64,000 nucleotides of DNA from CAWAMD01 sp963783045 (GCA_963783045.1 CAWAMD010000005.1:558001-622000); one strand, 5' to 3'; counted from the first letter of the stretch, positions 45,666 to 54,578 are shown. Notes: a model not told the origin generated them from the sequence alone. Numbers and translations: made by a program.

Positions 45666-46864
45666 CCCGGCCACTGCCCCGCGGCGACGGCAGCACGCAT
45701 CCCGGCGTAGGCGCGGTCGGACAGCCACCGTCCGAGGCCCGCCCCGCCGGCCGGCGCGGTCCGCTCCGGCGCGCGCACGGTCACGTCGAGACTGGCCAGC
45801 GGTGCGCCGTCCCAGCGCGCGGTCACGTCGGCGAGCGTGCCCGCCGGCGGGATCTCGACGGGCAGCGGCAGGTCCACGTCCAGCCGCGGGCGTCCCCGCG
45901 GGACGAGCAGGGGCAGGCCCTCGCGCTGCACTGTCACCCACTGGCCGGAGCGACGCAGGCGACGCTGTGCCCCGGTCTGGTGCACGTGGAAGTCCCCGAA
46001 CCCGTGGTCGAGCAGCGATGCCGCGTCGACGAAGCGGCCCTCGGGCGTCGGCTCGTCGAGGATCACGGCGATGAGCTCGTGGCCGTTGCGGACGGCGGAC
46101 GCGACGAGGCAGTAGCCCGACTCGTCGGTGTAGCCGGTCTTGATGCCCGTGGCCCCCGGATAGGTGCCGAGCAGCTCGTTGCGTGTGGCGATCCGGCCGA
46201 GCCCCGGCAGGTCGACGACGCCGTGGCCGGCGATCGATCGGAAGCGGGGGTCCGCCATGGCGGTCCGTGCCAGGACGACGAGGTCACGGGCGGACAGCCG
46301 GTTGACGTCCTCGAGTCCGTTCGGCGTCTCGATCGTGGCATCGGTGATGCCGAGAGCGCGGGCGTTGTCGCGCATCATGGCGACGAAGCCGTCGACCGAT
46401 CCGCCCACCGCCACCGCGAGCGCCACCGCCGCGTCGTTGCCCGACCGGGCGACGAGCCCGTCGAGGAGCTGCGCGATCGTCCACCGGTCCCCCGGCTCGA
46501 GGCCCACGGACGCGCCGCCCACCCCCACGACCTCGGTGCCGATGGTCACCACGTCGTCGAGCTCCCGGGCCCGCAGCACGGTGATGGCGGTCAGGATCTT
46601 CACGGTCGACGCGACCGGCCGCGGGGTGTCGGGATCGCGCTCGGCGATCACCTGGCCGGTGGCCTGGTCGACCAGGAGGTAGCTCGCGGCGCGCAGCGCC
46701 GGCGCGGCCGGCCAGCCGGGCGGTGGATCGGCGACCGTTCGCTGCGGCGGCGCGGCGAGCGGCGCTGCGGCGGACACCGACGGGCCGGGGACGGCGACGA
46801 GGGCAGCCGTGAGCACGGCCGCCAGTGCCCACGACGCCAGGCGCCCGGGACGGCAGGCGTTCAC
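45662..46864 (-). CDS. dac: D-alanyl-D-alanine carboxypeptidase (S11, PBP5-like)
   Basis: 400 residues, GTG start overlapping the ftsR stop (GTGA). A signal peptide ends near residue 33. The SxxK motif is STVK near 86, SGN is in ARSGNDAAVAL, and KTG is in IKTGYTDESG. Two conserved strands (residues 300-360) form the C-terminal domain. A Pro/Gly-rich end, without a clear amphipathic anchor, closes the protein. It removes the terminal D-Ala from peptidoglycan pentapeptides outside the membrane. Its coupling to the division regulator FtsR is suggestive. Confidence 0.93.
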   Translation of the reverse strand: MNACRPGRLASWALAAVLTAALVAVPGPSVSAAAPLAAPPQRTVADPPPGWPAAPALRAASYLLVDQATGQVIAERDPDTPRPVASTVKILTAITVLRARELDDVVTIGTEVVGVGGASVGLEPGDRWTIAQLLDGLVARSGNDAAVALAVAVGGSVDGFVAMMRDNARALGITDATIETPNGLEDVNRLSARDLVVLARTAMADPRFRSIAGHGVVDLPGLGRIATRNELLGTYPGATGIKTGYTDESGYCLVASAVRNGHELIAVILDEPTPEGRFVDAASLLDHGFGDFHVHQTGAQRRLRRSGQWVTVQREGLPLLVPRGRPRLDVDLPLPVEIPPAGTLADVTARWDGAPLASLDVTVRAPERTAPAGGAGLGRWLSDRAYAGMRAAVAAGQWPG

Positions 46865-47589
46865 GAGTGGAGCAGGGCCCGGAGCTCACGGGCGAGCAGC
46901 GCCCGGTGCAGCCGTCCCCCACGGTCGACGAGGTCGTCGACGTGCTCGGCGGCCTGGCGTCGGCTCTCGGGGTTGCGCTGGCGCAGCAGCGGCATCACGA
47001 GCTGCTCGTAGAGCGCGTACTCGCGGTCCGCGAACTGCCGGTACATCCGCAGGTGACGCGGCTCGAGGCCCGCGTCGAGCAGGTCCCCGGCGATCCGGGC
47101 GACCTCGAGGTCGCTCCCGTCGAAGCTGGAGTCCCCTCGCAGCAGCCCGTGCTCCTGGAGGTCACGCAGCCGTGCCGGCTCCACGCCGCTCGCGTCGCTG
47201 AGCTCGGTCAGGGAGAAGGAGACGTCGGTCGCCGACCGCTCGAAGATCGACCGGGGCGCGGGCCCGGCGCCGGCGGCGCGGTCGTCGCCCCGGACCGCCT
47301 CCACCTCCTCGGCGGGGGGCGTGGGCGGGCGGTCGTCCACGGGCAGGCCGGCGTCGATCCGGTCGAGCTCCTCCTTGATGACCTTCAGCGGCAGGTACCG
47401 GTCGCGCTGTGCCCGCAGCACGTAGCGGAGGCGTTCGACGTCGTTCTCGGTGAACTTGCGGTAGCCGGAGTCGGTGCGGTCCGGGCTGATGAGCCCCTCC
47501 GACTCGAGAAACCGGATCTTGCTGATGGTGATGTCGTCGAACTCGTCCTTGAGACGGTTCAGGACCTCACCGATCGTGTGTGTCCTCAC
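46861..47589 (-). CDS. ftsR: MerR-family cell division regulator, FtsR (Rv1828) homologue
   Basis: 242 residues from GTG 47589, overlapping the FHA gene stop by GTGA. The N-terminal domain (TIGEVLNRLKDEFDDITISKIRFLESEGLI, RKFTENDVERLRYVLRAQRDRYLPLKVIKEEL) is the specific MerR form of this family, including the DRYLPLKVIK segment. The C-terminal half has SLTELSDASGV and LRMYRQFADREYALYEQLV. In Corynebacterium the homologue activates ftsZ. Its position directly after garA is conserved. Confidence 0.9.
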   Translation of the reverse strand: MRTHTIGEVLNRLKDEFDDITISKIRFLESEGLISPDRTDSGYRKFTENDVERLRYVLRAQRDRYLPLKVIKEELDRIDAGLPVDDRPPTPPAEEVEAVRGDDRAAGAGPAPRSIFERSATDVSFSLTELSDASGVEPARLRDLQEHGLLRGDSSFDGSDLEVARIAGDLLDAGLEPRHLRMYRQFADREYALYEQLVMPLLRQRNPESRRQAAEHVDDLVDRGGRLHRALLARELRALLHS

Positions 47590-48077
47590 GGCGTCGATCC
47601 CGCACCCACGAAGAGGAGCTTGAAGCGCCCGACCTGGACCTCGTCGCCGGACCGCAGGAGCCGCTCCTCGACCCGGTCGCCGTTCACGTACGTGCCGTTC
47701 AGGCTGCCCAGGTCGCGCGCGGTGAGCCCCTCGTCCTGTCGCGTGACCTCGGCGTGGCGGCGCGACACGGTCACGTCGTCGAGGAAGATGTGGCTGTCCG
47801 GGTGACGACCGATCGTCGTCACGTCCCGGTCGAGCAGGTAGCGAGAGCCGGCGTTGGGGCCGCGGACGACGACGAGCATGCCCGTGCCCGGCTCGAGGTC
47901 GGGGAGCCCCTCGAGCCCCTCCTGCTGGTCGAACAGGCCGACGTCGATGCTGGCCGTCGTGGCCTCGACGCCCTGTTTCGTCGGCGCTGCCCGATCGCCT
48001 CCCTGGACCGGACTGCCGCAGGCGGAGCAGAACTTCGCGTCGTCCGGCAGCTCCTGGCCGCATTGCGTGCAGAACAT
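47586..48077 (-). CDS. garA: FHA domain protein (GarA/OdhI-like) with zinc ribbon
   Basis: 163 residues. It starts with a zinc ribbon (FCTQCGQ...KFCSACG), absent from mycobacterial GarA. A Thr-containing segment VEATTASIDVG is at the place of the GarA/OdhI ETTS phosphosite. The FHA domain follows: LDRDVTTIGRHPDSHIFLDDVTVSRRHAEV, LGSLNGTYVNGDRV. GarA binds 2-oxoglutarate dehydrogenase and glutamate dehydrogenase and is switched by Ser/Thr kinases. Whether this TT is phosphorylated is inference. Confidence 0.88.
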   Translation of the reverse strand: MFCTQCGQELPDDAKFCSACGSPVQGGDRAAPTKQGVEATTASIDVGLFDQQEGLEGLPDLEPGTGMLVVVRGPNAGSRYLLDRDVTTIGRHPDSHIFLDDVTVSRRHAEVTRQDEGLTARDLGSLNGTYVNGDRVEERLLRSGDEVQVGRFKLLFVGAGSTP

Positions 48078-48365
48078 CGGTCCCTCTCTCGATGTGTGCC
48101 CGCCCCGGTCGGGCCGCAGTGGTTCGTCCTCGGTTCCTCGTCGGCGGGCCGACCGATCCGGGCGGCGACGGCCCCAACCTCTGGTCGAGGTCGAACCTTC
48201 GCCGAACCGTCACCGGTCAGACCGGGAGGCGTCCCCACGGGGTCGAGGCGCCCCGGGAAGCCCGGGCGGGCGGGAATCCGTGCCGCGCCAGCGAGAGCGT
48301 AGGCGACACCGTACCCGCGCGCAGCCGACCAGCAGCAGCGGTGGGGACACGTCGCGCCGCCGGCG

Positions 48366-48752
48366 TCAGTCGAGCAGGGCCTGGTACTGCTCGGGCCCGA
48401 GCAGGCCATCGAGCTCGGACAGGTCGGTGGCACGGATCGTCACCATCCAGCCGGCCCCGTAGGGGTCCTCGTTCACGAGCTCGGGGCGCTCCTCGAGCTG
48501 CTCGTTGCGCTCGACGATCGTGCCGGAGACGGGGGCGTAGAGATCGGACACCGACTTCGTGGATTCGACCTCGCCGAACGGCTGGCCGCGCTCCACCTGT
48601 GTCCCGGCCCCCGGAAGGTCCACGTACACAACGTCGCCGAGCTGCTCCTGCGCGTAGTCGGTGATCCCGACGGTGACGCGCTCGCCGTCGTCACGCGTCC
48701 ACTCGTGTTCCTTCGTGTACCGCAGCCCTGCTGGGGTGGAACCCTCGGACAC
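48366..48752 (-). CDS. gcvH: Glycine cleavage system H protein
   Basis: 128 residues, GTG start with GGGAGGT upstream. YTKEHEWTRDDGERVTVGITDYAQEQLGDVVYVDLP opens the fold. The lipoylated Lys is in GEVESTKSVSDLYAPVSG near residue 65, and GAGWMVTIR follows. It shuttles the aminomethyl group from GcvP (33016-35908) to GcvT and also serves in lipoate transfer. The 288-bp gap to garA (48078-48365) contains no gene I can support. Confidence 0.95.
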   Translation of the reverse strand: MSEGSTPAGLRYTKEHEWTRDDGERVTVGITDYAQEQLGDVVYVDLPGAGTQVERGQPFGEVESTKSVSDLYAPVSGTIVERNEQLEERPELVNEDPYGAGWMVTIRATDLSELDGLLGPEQYQALLD

Positions 48753-48875
48753 CGGATACCTCCCGTGATCGGAACGGATTGGTGCTGTCTGCGACGGACG
48801 CGCCGGCCATGCCGGCCACGCACCCGTGTCGATCCATTCGAGCGCGCCACATTGTCGTCGTCCGGCAGCGCCACC

Positions 48876-49541
48876 CTAGCGGACGTCCTCCGGCGGGGTA
48901 CCCGGCGCGCCACCACGTGCCGGCGTCGGGCCCCGGCGGCCGCGGAGGTCGGCCAGCCCCTGCTGCACGTACTGGCCGGCGGCGACGTAGTAGAGCACCA
49001 CACCGATGCCGTACAGGCCCCAGGCGACGATCACCGTCGCGACGTTCTGCCGATCCGCTCCCCCGCCGATGACGCTCGCCAGGATGAACAGCGGCAGCGC
49101 GGTCATCAAGGCGAACGTGGCCGACTTGCCGATGCGGGTCACGGCCGGCGGCGGCACGCCGCGGGCCATCAGGAACAGGCCACCGCCGAGCACCGCGAGG
49201 TCCCGCGCCACCAGCAGCAGGATGGCCCACAGCGGGATGACGTTGCCGACGACCATGCCGACACCCACGACGACGACGAGGATGCGGTCGGAGATGGGGT
49301 CGGCGAGCTGGCCGATGCGGCTGACCTGGTTGAAGCGCCGTGCGACGTAGCCGTCGAACCAGTCGGTGGCAGCGACCGCGGCCAGCACCACGAGCGCGCG
49401 CGTGTGGTGACCGTGCACGAGGTCGAGGTAGACGAGCGGCAGCATGCCGAGCCGCACCAGCGACAGCACGTTCGGCACGGTCAGGACCCGGCCGCTGACC
49501 TCCTGCGGTCCCTCACGGGTTCCGATGTCGAAGACGCGCAC
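48876..49541 (-). CDS. pgsA: CDP-alcohol phosphatidyltransferase (PgsA-like)
   Basis: 221 residues with about six transmembrane helices. The catalytic CDP-alcohol signature runs from DWFDGYVARRF to IGQLADPISDR (residues 61-86), with the four Asp residues in place. It transfers a phosphatidyl group from CDP-diacylglycerol to glycerol-3-phosphate or inositol phosphate; the acceptor is not certain. A charged Gly/Pro-rich tail ends the protein. By position it matches mycobacterial pgsA2, upstream of gcvH/garA. Confidence 0.85.
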   Translation of the reverse strand: MRVFDIGTREGPQEVSGRVLTVPNVLSLVRLGMLPLVYLDLVHGHHTRALVVLAAVAATDWFDGYVARRFNQVSRIGQLADPISDRILVVVVGVGMVVGNVIPLWAILLLVARDLAVLGGGLFLMARGVPPPAVTRIGKSATFALMTALPLFILASVIGGGADRQNVATVIVAWGLYGIGVVLYYVAAGQYVQQGLADLRGRRGPTPARGGAPGTPPEDVR

Positions 49542-49601
49542 GTATAGGGGCTCCCCGGGCCGTCACGGTCGCGACAGCCTGCTGCCGTCGCGACCCGGCG
49601 T

Positions 49602-49678
49602 TGGTCGGGCTGGCCGGACTTGAACCGGCGACCCCTCGGCCCCCAGCCGAGTGCGCTACCAAACTGCGCCACAGCCCG
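49602..49678 (-). tRNA. tRNA-Pro (anticodon GGG), CCA encoded
   Basis: Read on the minus strand: acceptor CGGGCTG/CAGCCCG, D-stem GCGC/GCGC, anticodon stem CTCGG/CCGAG, and loop CTGGGGG with GGG in the middle. The T-stem is GCCGG/CCGGC with TTCAAGT, then discriminator A and an encoded CCA (49604-49602). All four stems are perfectly paired. It reads CCC (and CCU) codons. Confidence 0.97.
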
Positions 49679-49807
49679 TCAGCGAGGAACGACGACCGCA
49701 GCTGCCGGTCCTCGTCTGGCGGCGAGACGCTACCGCCTGAGCCGGTGGTCTTCCAACCGGTGAGCCCGTCGCGCACGGAAACGGTCGGCCCGCGACGCCA
49801 CGCCCGA

Positions 49808-51925
49808 TCAGTGGCGCGACCGCTCGCCGCCATCACGCCGCGACGACCGCTCGTCCCGATCACGCCGCGACGATCGGTCGTCCCGATCACGCCGCGACGT
49901 TCGGTCGTCCCGATCACGCCGCGACGATCGGTCGTCGACCACCACGGGGACCCCGGGGAAGTCGTACTCCTCCCGCAGCGACCGCTCGAGGTAGCGCCGG
50001 TAGCTCGGCGGGATGGCCCCGTTGGTGAAGGCGAAGAAGCGCGGCGGAGCCGTCTCCGCCTGCGTGATGTACTTCACGCGCAGGGTGCGTCGGCCGGCGG
50101 TCGGCGGTGGGACGCGGCCGGTGACCTCCTCGAGCCAGCGGTTGAGCTCGCGGGTCGGGATCCGGTGGTTGTAGGCCGCCCACACGAGCCGAAGCTGGGG
50201 CAGCACCCGCCGCGCCCCGCGGCCGGTGAGGGCCGAGACGTTCACCCGCGGCGCCCAGCGCGCGAAGCCGAGCAGGCGGTCGAGCTCGCGCTCGAGCTCG
50301 CCGCGCCGGTCCTCGTCGACGAGATCCCACTTGTTGCACACGAGCACGATCCCGCGCCCCGCATCCCGCACGAGGGCCGCCAGCCGCTGGTCCTGCTCGC
50401 CGAGGGGCTCCGATGCGTCGATCACGAAGAGGACGAGGTCCGCCGCCTCGATCGACATCCGGGTCCGGTCGACGCTGTAGAGCTCGGTGTCCTCGCCGTG
50501 CCGGTAGCGCCGGCGCATCCCGGCCGTGTCGACGAAGACCCACGGCTCCCCGTCCACCTCCACCATGGTGTCGACGGCGTCACGCGTCGTGTGCGGGACG
50601 GCGTCGACGATGGAGCGGTCCTCGCCGAGCAGCCGGTTGAACAGCGACGACTTGCCGACGTTCGGCCGGCCGACGACGGCGACATGCGGCACCCGGGTCT
50701 CGTCGGGGCCCTCCCCCGGCGCAGCACCGAGCGCCGCCACGACGTCGTCGAGGAGGTCGCCGATCGCCCGCCCGTGACGCGCGGAGATGCCGTGGGGCTC
50801 GCCGAGGCCGAGGGTGTAGAGGTCGTGGACGAGGGGCTCCTGGTTGTGGGAGTCCACCTTGTTGGCCACGAGCAGGACCGGCACGCCGGCGCGGCGCAGC
50901 AGCTTCGCGTACCGGTCGTCGTCGCCGAGCGGCCCGACGGTGGCGTCGACGACGAACAGCACCAGATCGGCGCTCGCCACGGCGGCCTCCGCCTGGTCCA
51001 CGACGGCTGCGGCGAGCCCCTCGGCGCCGTGCTCCCATCCACCGGTGTCGACGAGCACGAAGGTCCGTCCGCTCCAGGCCGCGACGTGCTCGGTCCGGTC
51101 ACGGGTCACGCCGGGGCGCTCCTCGACGATGGCCACGCGCCGCCCGAGGATGCGGTTGAGCAGGGTCGACTTCCCGACGTTCGGGCGCCCCACGATGGCG
51201 ACCCTCGGCAGCGCCCGGCGCACCGCCAACGGCGAGGCGGCCCGCCGCTCCTGCCAGGCGTCGCGCGCCCGCTGCACGATCACGTCGACGACGTCGTCCT
51301 CGCTCATCCCGGTCGTGTCGAGCTCCCACGCGTCGTCGGCTCGGACGAGCGGTGCCACCGTCCTCGTGGCGTCCTCCCGGTCCCGTCGTTCGATGTCGGC
51401 GCGGAGCTCGTCGGTGAGCGGGACATCGAGCTGACCGGCACGACGACGGGCGCGCTCGTCGACGGTCGCGGTGAGGAAGACCTTGCAGTCCGCGTCGGGC
51501 AGCACCACCGTGCCGATGTCGCGCCCTTCGACCACGCCGCCACGACCGGCGACGGCAGCACGCTGGACCGGAACCAGCCGGTCGCGCACGGCCGCGTGGG
51601 CCGACACGGCGGAGACCGTGGCCGTGACCGCGTCGCCGCGGATCTCGTCCTCGACGTCCTCGCCGTCGAGGAAGGTGCGGCCACCCTCCCGGGTGATCGC
51701 CGCGCCGGCGAGCACGTCGGCGCATGCCTGCCCGTCGTCAGGATCGACGTCCGCCCGGAGCACCGCGAGGGTCGCGGCCCGGTAGAGCGCCCCGGTGTCG
51801 AGGTGCGGGACACCGAGCGCCGTGGCGACCCGGGCGGCCACGGTCGACTTCCCGGAGCCGGCCGGGCCGTCGATCGCGACGATCGGGCCGCCGTGGGTGC
51901 GGGCCGGGTCTGGGGTCATGGTCAC
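49808..51925 (-). CDS. cmk-der: Cytidylate kinase - GTPase Der fusion with repetitive tail
   Basis: 705 residues. Residues about 13-225 are CMP kinase: IAIDGPAGSGKSTVA, LDTGALYRA, GRDIGTVVLPDADCKVFLTA. From 240 to 660 follow two GTPase domains of Der: GRPNVGKSTLLNRI with DTGGWE and NKVD, then GRPNVGKSSLFNRL with DTAGM and NKWD, then the KH-like domain VKYITQAETAPPRFFAF. Cmk makes CDP; Der assembles the 50S ribosomal subunit. In mycobacteria these are neighbouring genes. The end is four 9-residue repeats like RSSRRDRDD. GTG 51925 or ATG 51919 may start; the former overlaps aroA. Confidence 0.95.
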   Translation of the reverse strand: MTMTPDPARTHGGPIVAIDGPAGSGKSTVAARVATALGVPHLDTGALYRAATLAVLRADVDPDDGQACADVLAGAAITREGGRTFLDGEDVEDEIRGDAVTATVSAVSAHAAVRDRLVPVQRAAVAGRGGVVEGRDIGTVVLPDADCKVFLTATVDERARRRAGQLDVPLTDELRADIERRDREDATRTVAPLVRADDAWELDTTGMSEDDVVDVIVQRARDAWQERRAASPLAVRRALPRVAIVGRPNVGKSTLLNRILGRRVAIVEERPGVTRDRTEHVAAWSGRTFVLVDTGGWEHGAEGLAAAVVDQAEAAVASADLVLFVVDATVGPLGDDDRYAKLLRRAGVPVLLVANKVDSHNQEPLVHDLYTLGLGEPHGISARHGRAIGDLLDDVVAALGAAPGEGPDETRVPHVAVVGRPNVGKSSLFNRLLGEDRSIVDAVPHTTRDAVDTMVEVDGEPWVFVDTAGMRRRYRHGEDTELYSVDRTRMSIEAADLVLFVIDASEPLGEQDQRLAALVRDAGRGIVLVCNKWDLVDEDRRGELERELDRLLGFARWAPRVNVSALTGRGARRVLPQLRLVWAAYNHRIPTRELNRWLEEVTGRVPPPTAGRRTLRVKYITQAETAPPRFFAFTNGAIPPSYRRYLERSLREEYDFPGVPVVVDDRSSRRDRDDRTSRRDRDDRSSRRDRDERSSRRDGGERSRH
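49823..49930 (-). repeat. 27-bp tandem repeat coding the Cmk-Der tail
   Basis: Four 27-bp units code RSSRRDRDD, RTSRRDRDD, RSSRRDRDE and RSSRRDGGE. The first three are nearly identical in DNA, which indicates recent copy-number change. The product is a mixed-charge Arg/Asp/Ser tail beyond the Der KH-like domain. Confidence 0.9.
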
Positions 51926-53283
51926 TCGCCGAGCTCATCAGGTGCGGGGGCATCGAGGATCTCGACGGTGCCGCCGAGCCGGCGGAGGTCGTCGAGGAAG
52001 GTCGGGTAGGACGTGGGGACGGCGTGGAAGCCGGTGATCTCCACCGGTCCGGTCCCGACCGTGGCGGCGATGGCCGCCGTCATGGCGATCCGGTGATCGC
52101 CGTGGGCGTGCACGGTACCGGGCCCGGGCCGCTGGCCGCCGGGGACCCGGTAACCGTCCGTGCGCTCCTCGAAGGCGAGCCCCATGGCGGCGAACGCCGC
52201 GCCGAGCGTGGCGATCCGGTCGGACTCCTTCACCCGCAGCTCCGCGGCGTCGGCCACCTCGATGCCGTCCCGGCTGCAGGCGCCGGCGAGTGCGAGCACC
52301 GGCAGCTCGTCGATGGCGTCCACGACCCGCCGGCCGGCCACGCGCGTCCCCGTGAGCGAACCGCCGGTGACCCGCACGTCCGCCGCCGTCTCGCCACTGC
52401 GCTCCCGCTCGTCCGTGAGCGTCACCATGGCGCCGAGCTCGCGCAGGATCTCGACGGCCCCGAGGCGCGTCGGGTTCGCACACACGTCCGCGACGGTCAC
52501 CGTCGTGCCCGCGACGGCTGCGGCGACCATCCAGAACGCGGCGCTCGACGGGTCGCCACAGACCTCGACCGGTCGTGGCGTGAGCGCCCCGGGCGACAGC
52601 GTGACGACCTCGCGGCCGTCCGCGTCGACACGTCGGCGGACCGCACCCCCGAGGTACGCCAGCAGCCGCTCGGTGTGGTCGCGGCTCGGCAGCGGCGAGG
52701 TGACCGTCACCGGGACGCCGCCGACGAGACCGGCGAGCACCACACAGGACTTCACCTGGGCGCTCGCGACCGGGCTGTCGTACTCGAGCGGCCGCAGGTG
52801 GCCCCCGCGGACGGCGAGCGGCGGGCGGCGCCCCCCGTCGCGGCCGTCGACCGTCGCCCCCATGGCCATCAGCGGCGTGCGGACCCGGTCCATGGGTCGC
52901 TCCCGCAGCGAGTCGTCGCCCGTGAGCACGGTCAGCCCCTCGATGCCGGCGGCGACGCCGGCGAGCAGCCGGAGGCCCGTCCCGGAGTTGCCGCAGTCGA
53001 GCACGTCGTCGGGCTCGGACAGGCCGCCGGTCACGGTCCCGGCGAGCTGGCCGGTGGCGGGGTCGGGAGCGAGCGCCACCCGGGCACCGAACCCGCGCAG
53101 GGCGCGGGCGGTCGAGCGCACGTCGCCGCTCGGGGCGACCCCGGTGACCGCGACCTCACCGTCGGCGAGCGCCCCGAGGATCAGAGCCCGGTGGGAGAGG
53201 GACTTGTCTCCCGGGACCCGCACGGTGCCCGCGAGGGGGCCAGGGTGCACGCGCACGTGGTCGACGACGGTGGGGCGGGCCAC
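51922..53283 (-). CDS. aroA: 3-phosphoshikimate 1-carboxyvinyltransferase (EPSP synthase)
   Basis: 453 residues, GTG start with GAGGAG just upstream. VPGDKSLSHRALIL, LDCGNSGTGLRLLAG, RPMDRVRTPLMAMGA, SAQVKSCVVLAGL, RVKESDRI and HGDHRIAMTAAIA are the family motifs. The GNSGT loop has Ser rather than Ala at the position where substitutions alter glyphosate sensitivity in class II enzymes; no prediction is made from that. It joins shikimate-3-phosphate and PEP in the route to chorismate. Stop overlaps cmk-der. Confidence 0.96.
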   Translation of the reverse strand: MARPTVVDHVRVHPGPLAGTVRVPGDKSLSHRALILGALADGEVAVTGVAPSGDVRSTARALRGFGARVALAPDPATGQLAGTVTGGLSEPDDVLDCGNSGTGLRLLAGVAAGIEGLTVLTGDDSLRERPMDRVRTPLMAMGATVDGRDGGRRPPLAVRGGHLRPLEYDSPVASAQVKSCVVLAGLVGGVPVTVTSPLPSRDHTERLLAYLGGAVRRRVDADGREVVTLSPGALTPRPVEVCGDPSSAAFWMVAAAVAGTTVTVADVCANPTRLGAVEILRELGAMVTLTDERERSGETAADVRVTGGSLTGTRVAGRRVVDAIDELPVLALAGACSRDGIEVADAAELRVKESDRIATLGAAFAAMGLAFEERTDGYRVPGGQRPGPGTVHAHGDHRIAMTAAIAATVGTGPVEITGFHAVPTSYPTFLDDLRRLGGTVEILDAPAPDELGE

Positions 53284-53296
53284 GGGACTCCTCTAC

Positions 53297-53399
53297 GGTC
53301 GGATCGGGCGGGGTCGGGATCGGTCGGGTCGGGGCCGGGGGTCGGGTCGGGGTCGGGGGTCGGATCAGGGTCGGATCGGGGTCGGGTCGGGGCCGGCGG
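53297..53399. repeat. GTCGG-rich low-complexity spacer between tyrA and aroA
   Basis: The 116-bp gap is almost wholly irregular repeats of GGTCGG, GGGTCGG and GGATC. The plus strand is very G-rich with little C beyond the TCG steps; the tyrA-aroA transcript (minus strand) is thus C-rich and poor in G. No gene is present. Confidence 0.85.
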
Positions 53400-54578
53400 C
53401 TACGCGGACGCGCGAGGCTCGACGTGGCTGTTCAGCCCGCGCTCGGCCAGGAGCCGACGGGCCCGGTGGGCCGTGTCGTGGCCGTCGACGGCGACCACGA
53501 GGGCACCCCGGCCGCCCGCGCTGGCGTGACGCATCGAGAGATCCTCGATGTTCACCCCGGCCTCACCCAGGGTCGTGGTGACCTGGGCGAGCACGCCGGG
53601 ACGGTCCTCCACGGCGACGACGAGATCCACGAGCACCCCGGAGACCTCCTTGGAGGGCAGCTGCTGCCGGCCGGCCCGGGCCCTCGCGAGCACGGTCCTC
53701 ACGCCGTCCCAGTCCTCGGCGGCGACCTGGTGGCGGAGGCTCGTGAGCTCGGTCAGGAAGGTGTCGACGGCGTCGAGCACGGCCCCACGGTTCTGCTCGA
53801 GGATGCCGATCCAGAGGTCGGGATCGCTCGCCGCGACGCGGGTCACGTCCCGGAAGCCCCCGCCCGCGACCGACAGGATGCCGTCGCCCGTGTGCTCGGC
53901 CACTCCGACCGCTTGGAGCATCAGCGTCGAGGCGAGCAGCTGCGGCAGGTGGCTGGCCACCGCCACGAGCCGGTCGTGGAGCACCGGGTCGACCGCGAGC
54001 ACGCGCGCGCCGATGGCCCGCAGGTGTCCGGCGAGCGCGTTGAAGGCGCCCATGTCGGCGCGCGGCGTGGGCGTGAGCAGCCACGTCGCGCCCTGGAAGA
54101 TCGTTCCATCCGCGGCCTCGACGCCGCTGCGCTCGCTGCCCGCCATCGGGTGGCCGCCGATGAACCGGACACCCGACTCGCGGATGTCGCGCAAACCCTC
54201 GACCTTTCGTACAAGTTGAGACTTGGTGCTGCCGGTGTCGGTGAGCAGGGCGCCGGGACGCATGGCCGCCGCCGCCTCCGCCGCGACGACGGGGAGGACC
54301 GCCACCGGCACGGCCAGGAGCACGAGGTCCGCGTCGGCGACCGCTTCCCCCACGCTGGCCACGACCCGGTCGGCCACGCCGATCGCGCGTGCCCGCTCGC
54401 GAACCAGCTCGTCGGCGTCGGTGACCACGACCTCGCGAACGCCGGGCACCGCCCGGCTCGCCACGGCGAACGACGCGCCGATGAGGCCGCAGCCGACGAC
54501 CGCGAGGCGCTCGATGGAGACCGGTCCCTGCCCGGCCTCGCGCTCCGTCGGCCGGCCGGCGTCCGGTGCGCCGCTCAC
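53400..54578 (-). CDS. tyrA: Prephenate dehydrogenase with ACT domain
   Basis: 392 residues, GTG start overlapping the aroH stop (GTGA). The NAD-binding loop is VVGCGLIGASFAVA near residue 27. DTGSTKSQLV, FIGGHPMAGSERSGV and SHLPQLLAS carry substrate residues. The end (about 315-392) is an ACT domain, VAVEDRPGVLAQVTTTLGEAGVNIEDLS, which would bind tyrosine as inhibitor. It converts prephenate to 4-hydroxyphenylpyruvate. It follows chorismate mutase, which makes its substrate. Confidence 0.95.
   Translation of the reverse strand: MSGAPDAGRPTEREAGQGPVSIERLAVVGCGLIGASFAVASRAVPGVREVVVTDADELVRERARAIGVADRVVASVGEAVADADLVLLAVPVAVLPVVAAEAAAAMRPGALLTDTGSTKSQLVRKVEGLRDIRESGVRFIGGHPMAGSERSGVEAADGTIFQGATWLLTPTPRADMGAFNALAGHLRAIGARVLAVDPVLHDRLVAVASHLPQLLASTLMLQAVGVAEHTGDGILSVAGGGFRDVTRVAASDPDLWIGILEQNRGAVLDAVDTFLTELTSLRHQVAAEDWDGVRTVLARARAGRQQLPSKEVSGVLVDLVVAVEDRPGVLAQVTTTLGEAGVNIEDLSMRHASAGGRGALVVAVDGHDTAHRARRLLAERGLNSHVEPRASA

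Noticed and set aside
49601..52009. 802-codon plus-strand frame beginning over the tRNA
   Set aside because: Starts in the antisense of tRNA-Pro (giving the familiar GLEPATPRPP artefact) and continues antisense to cmk-der.
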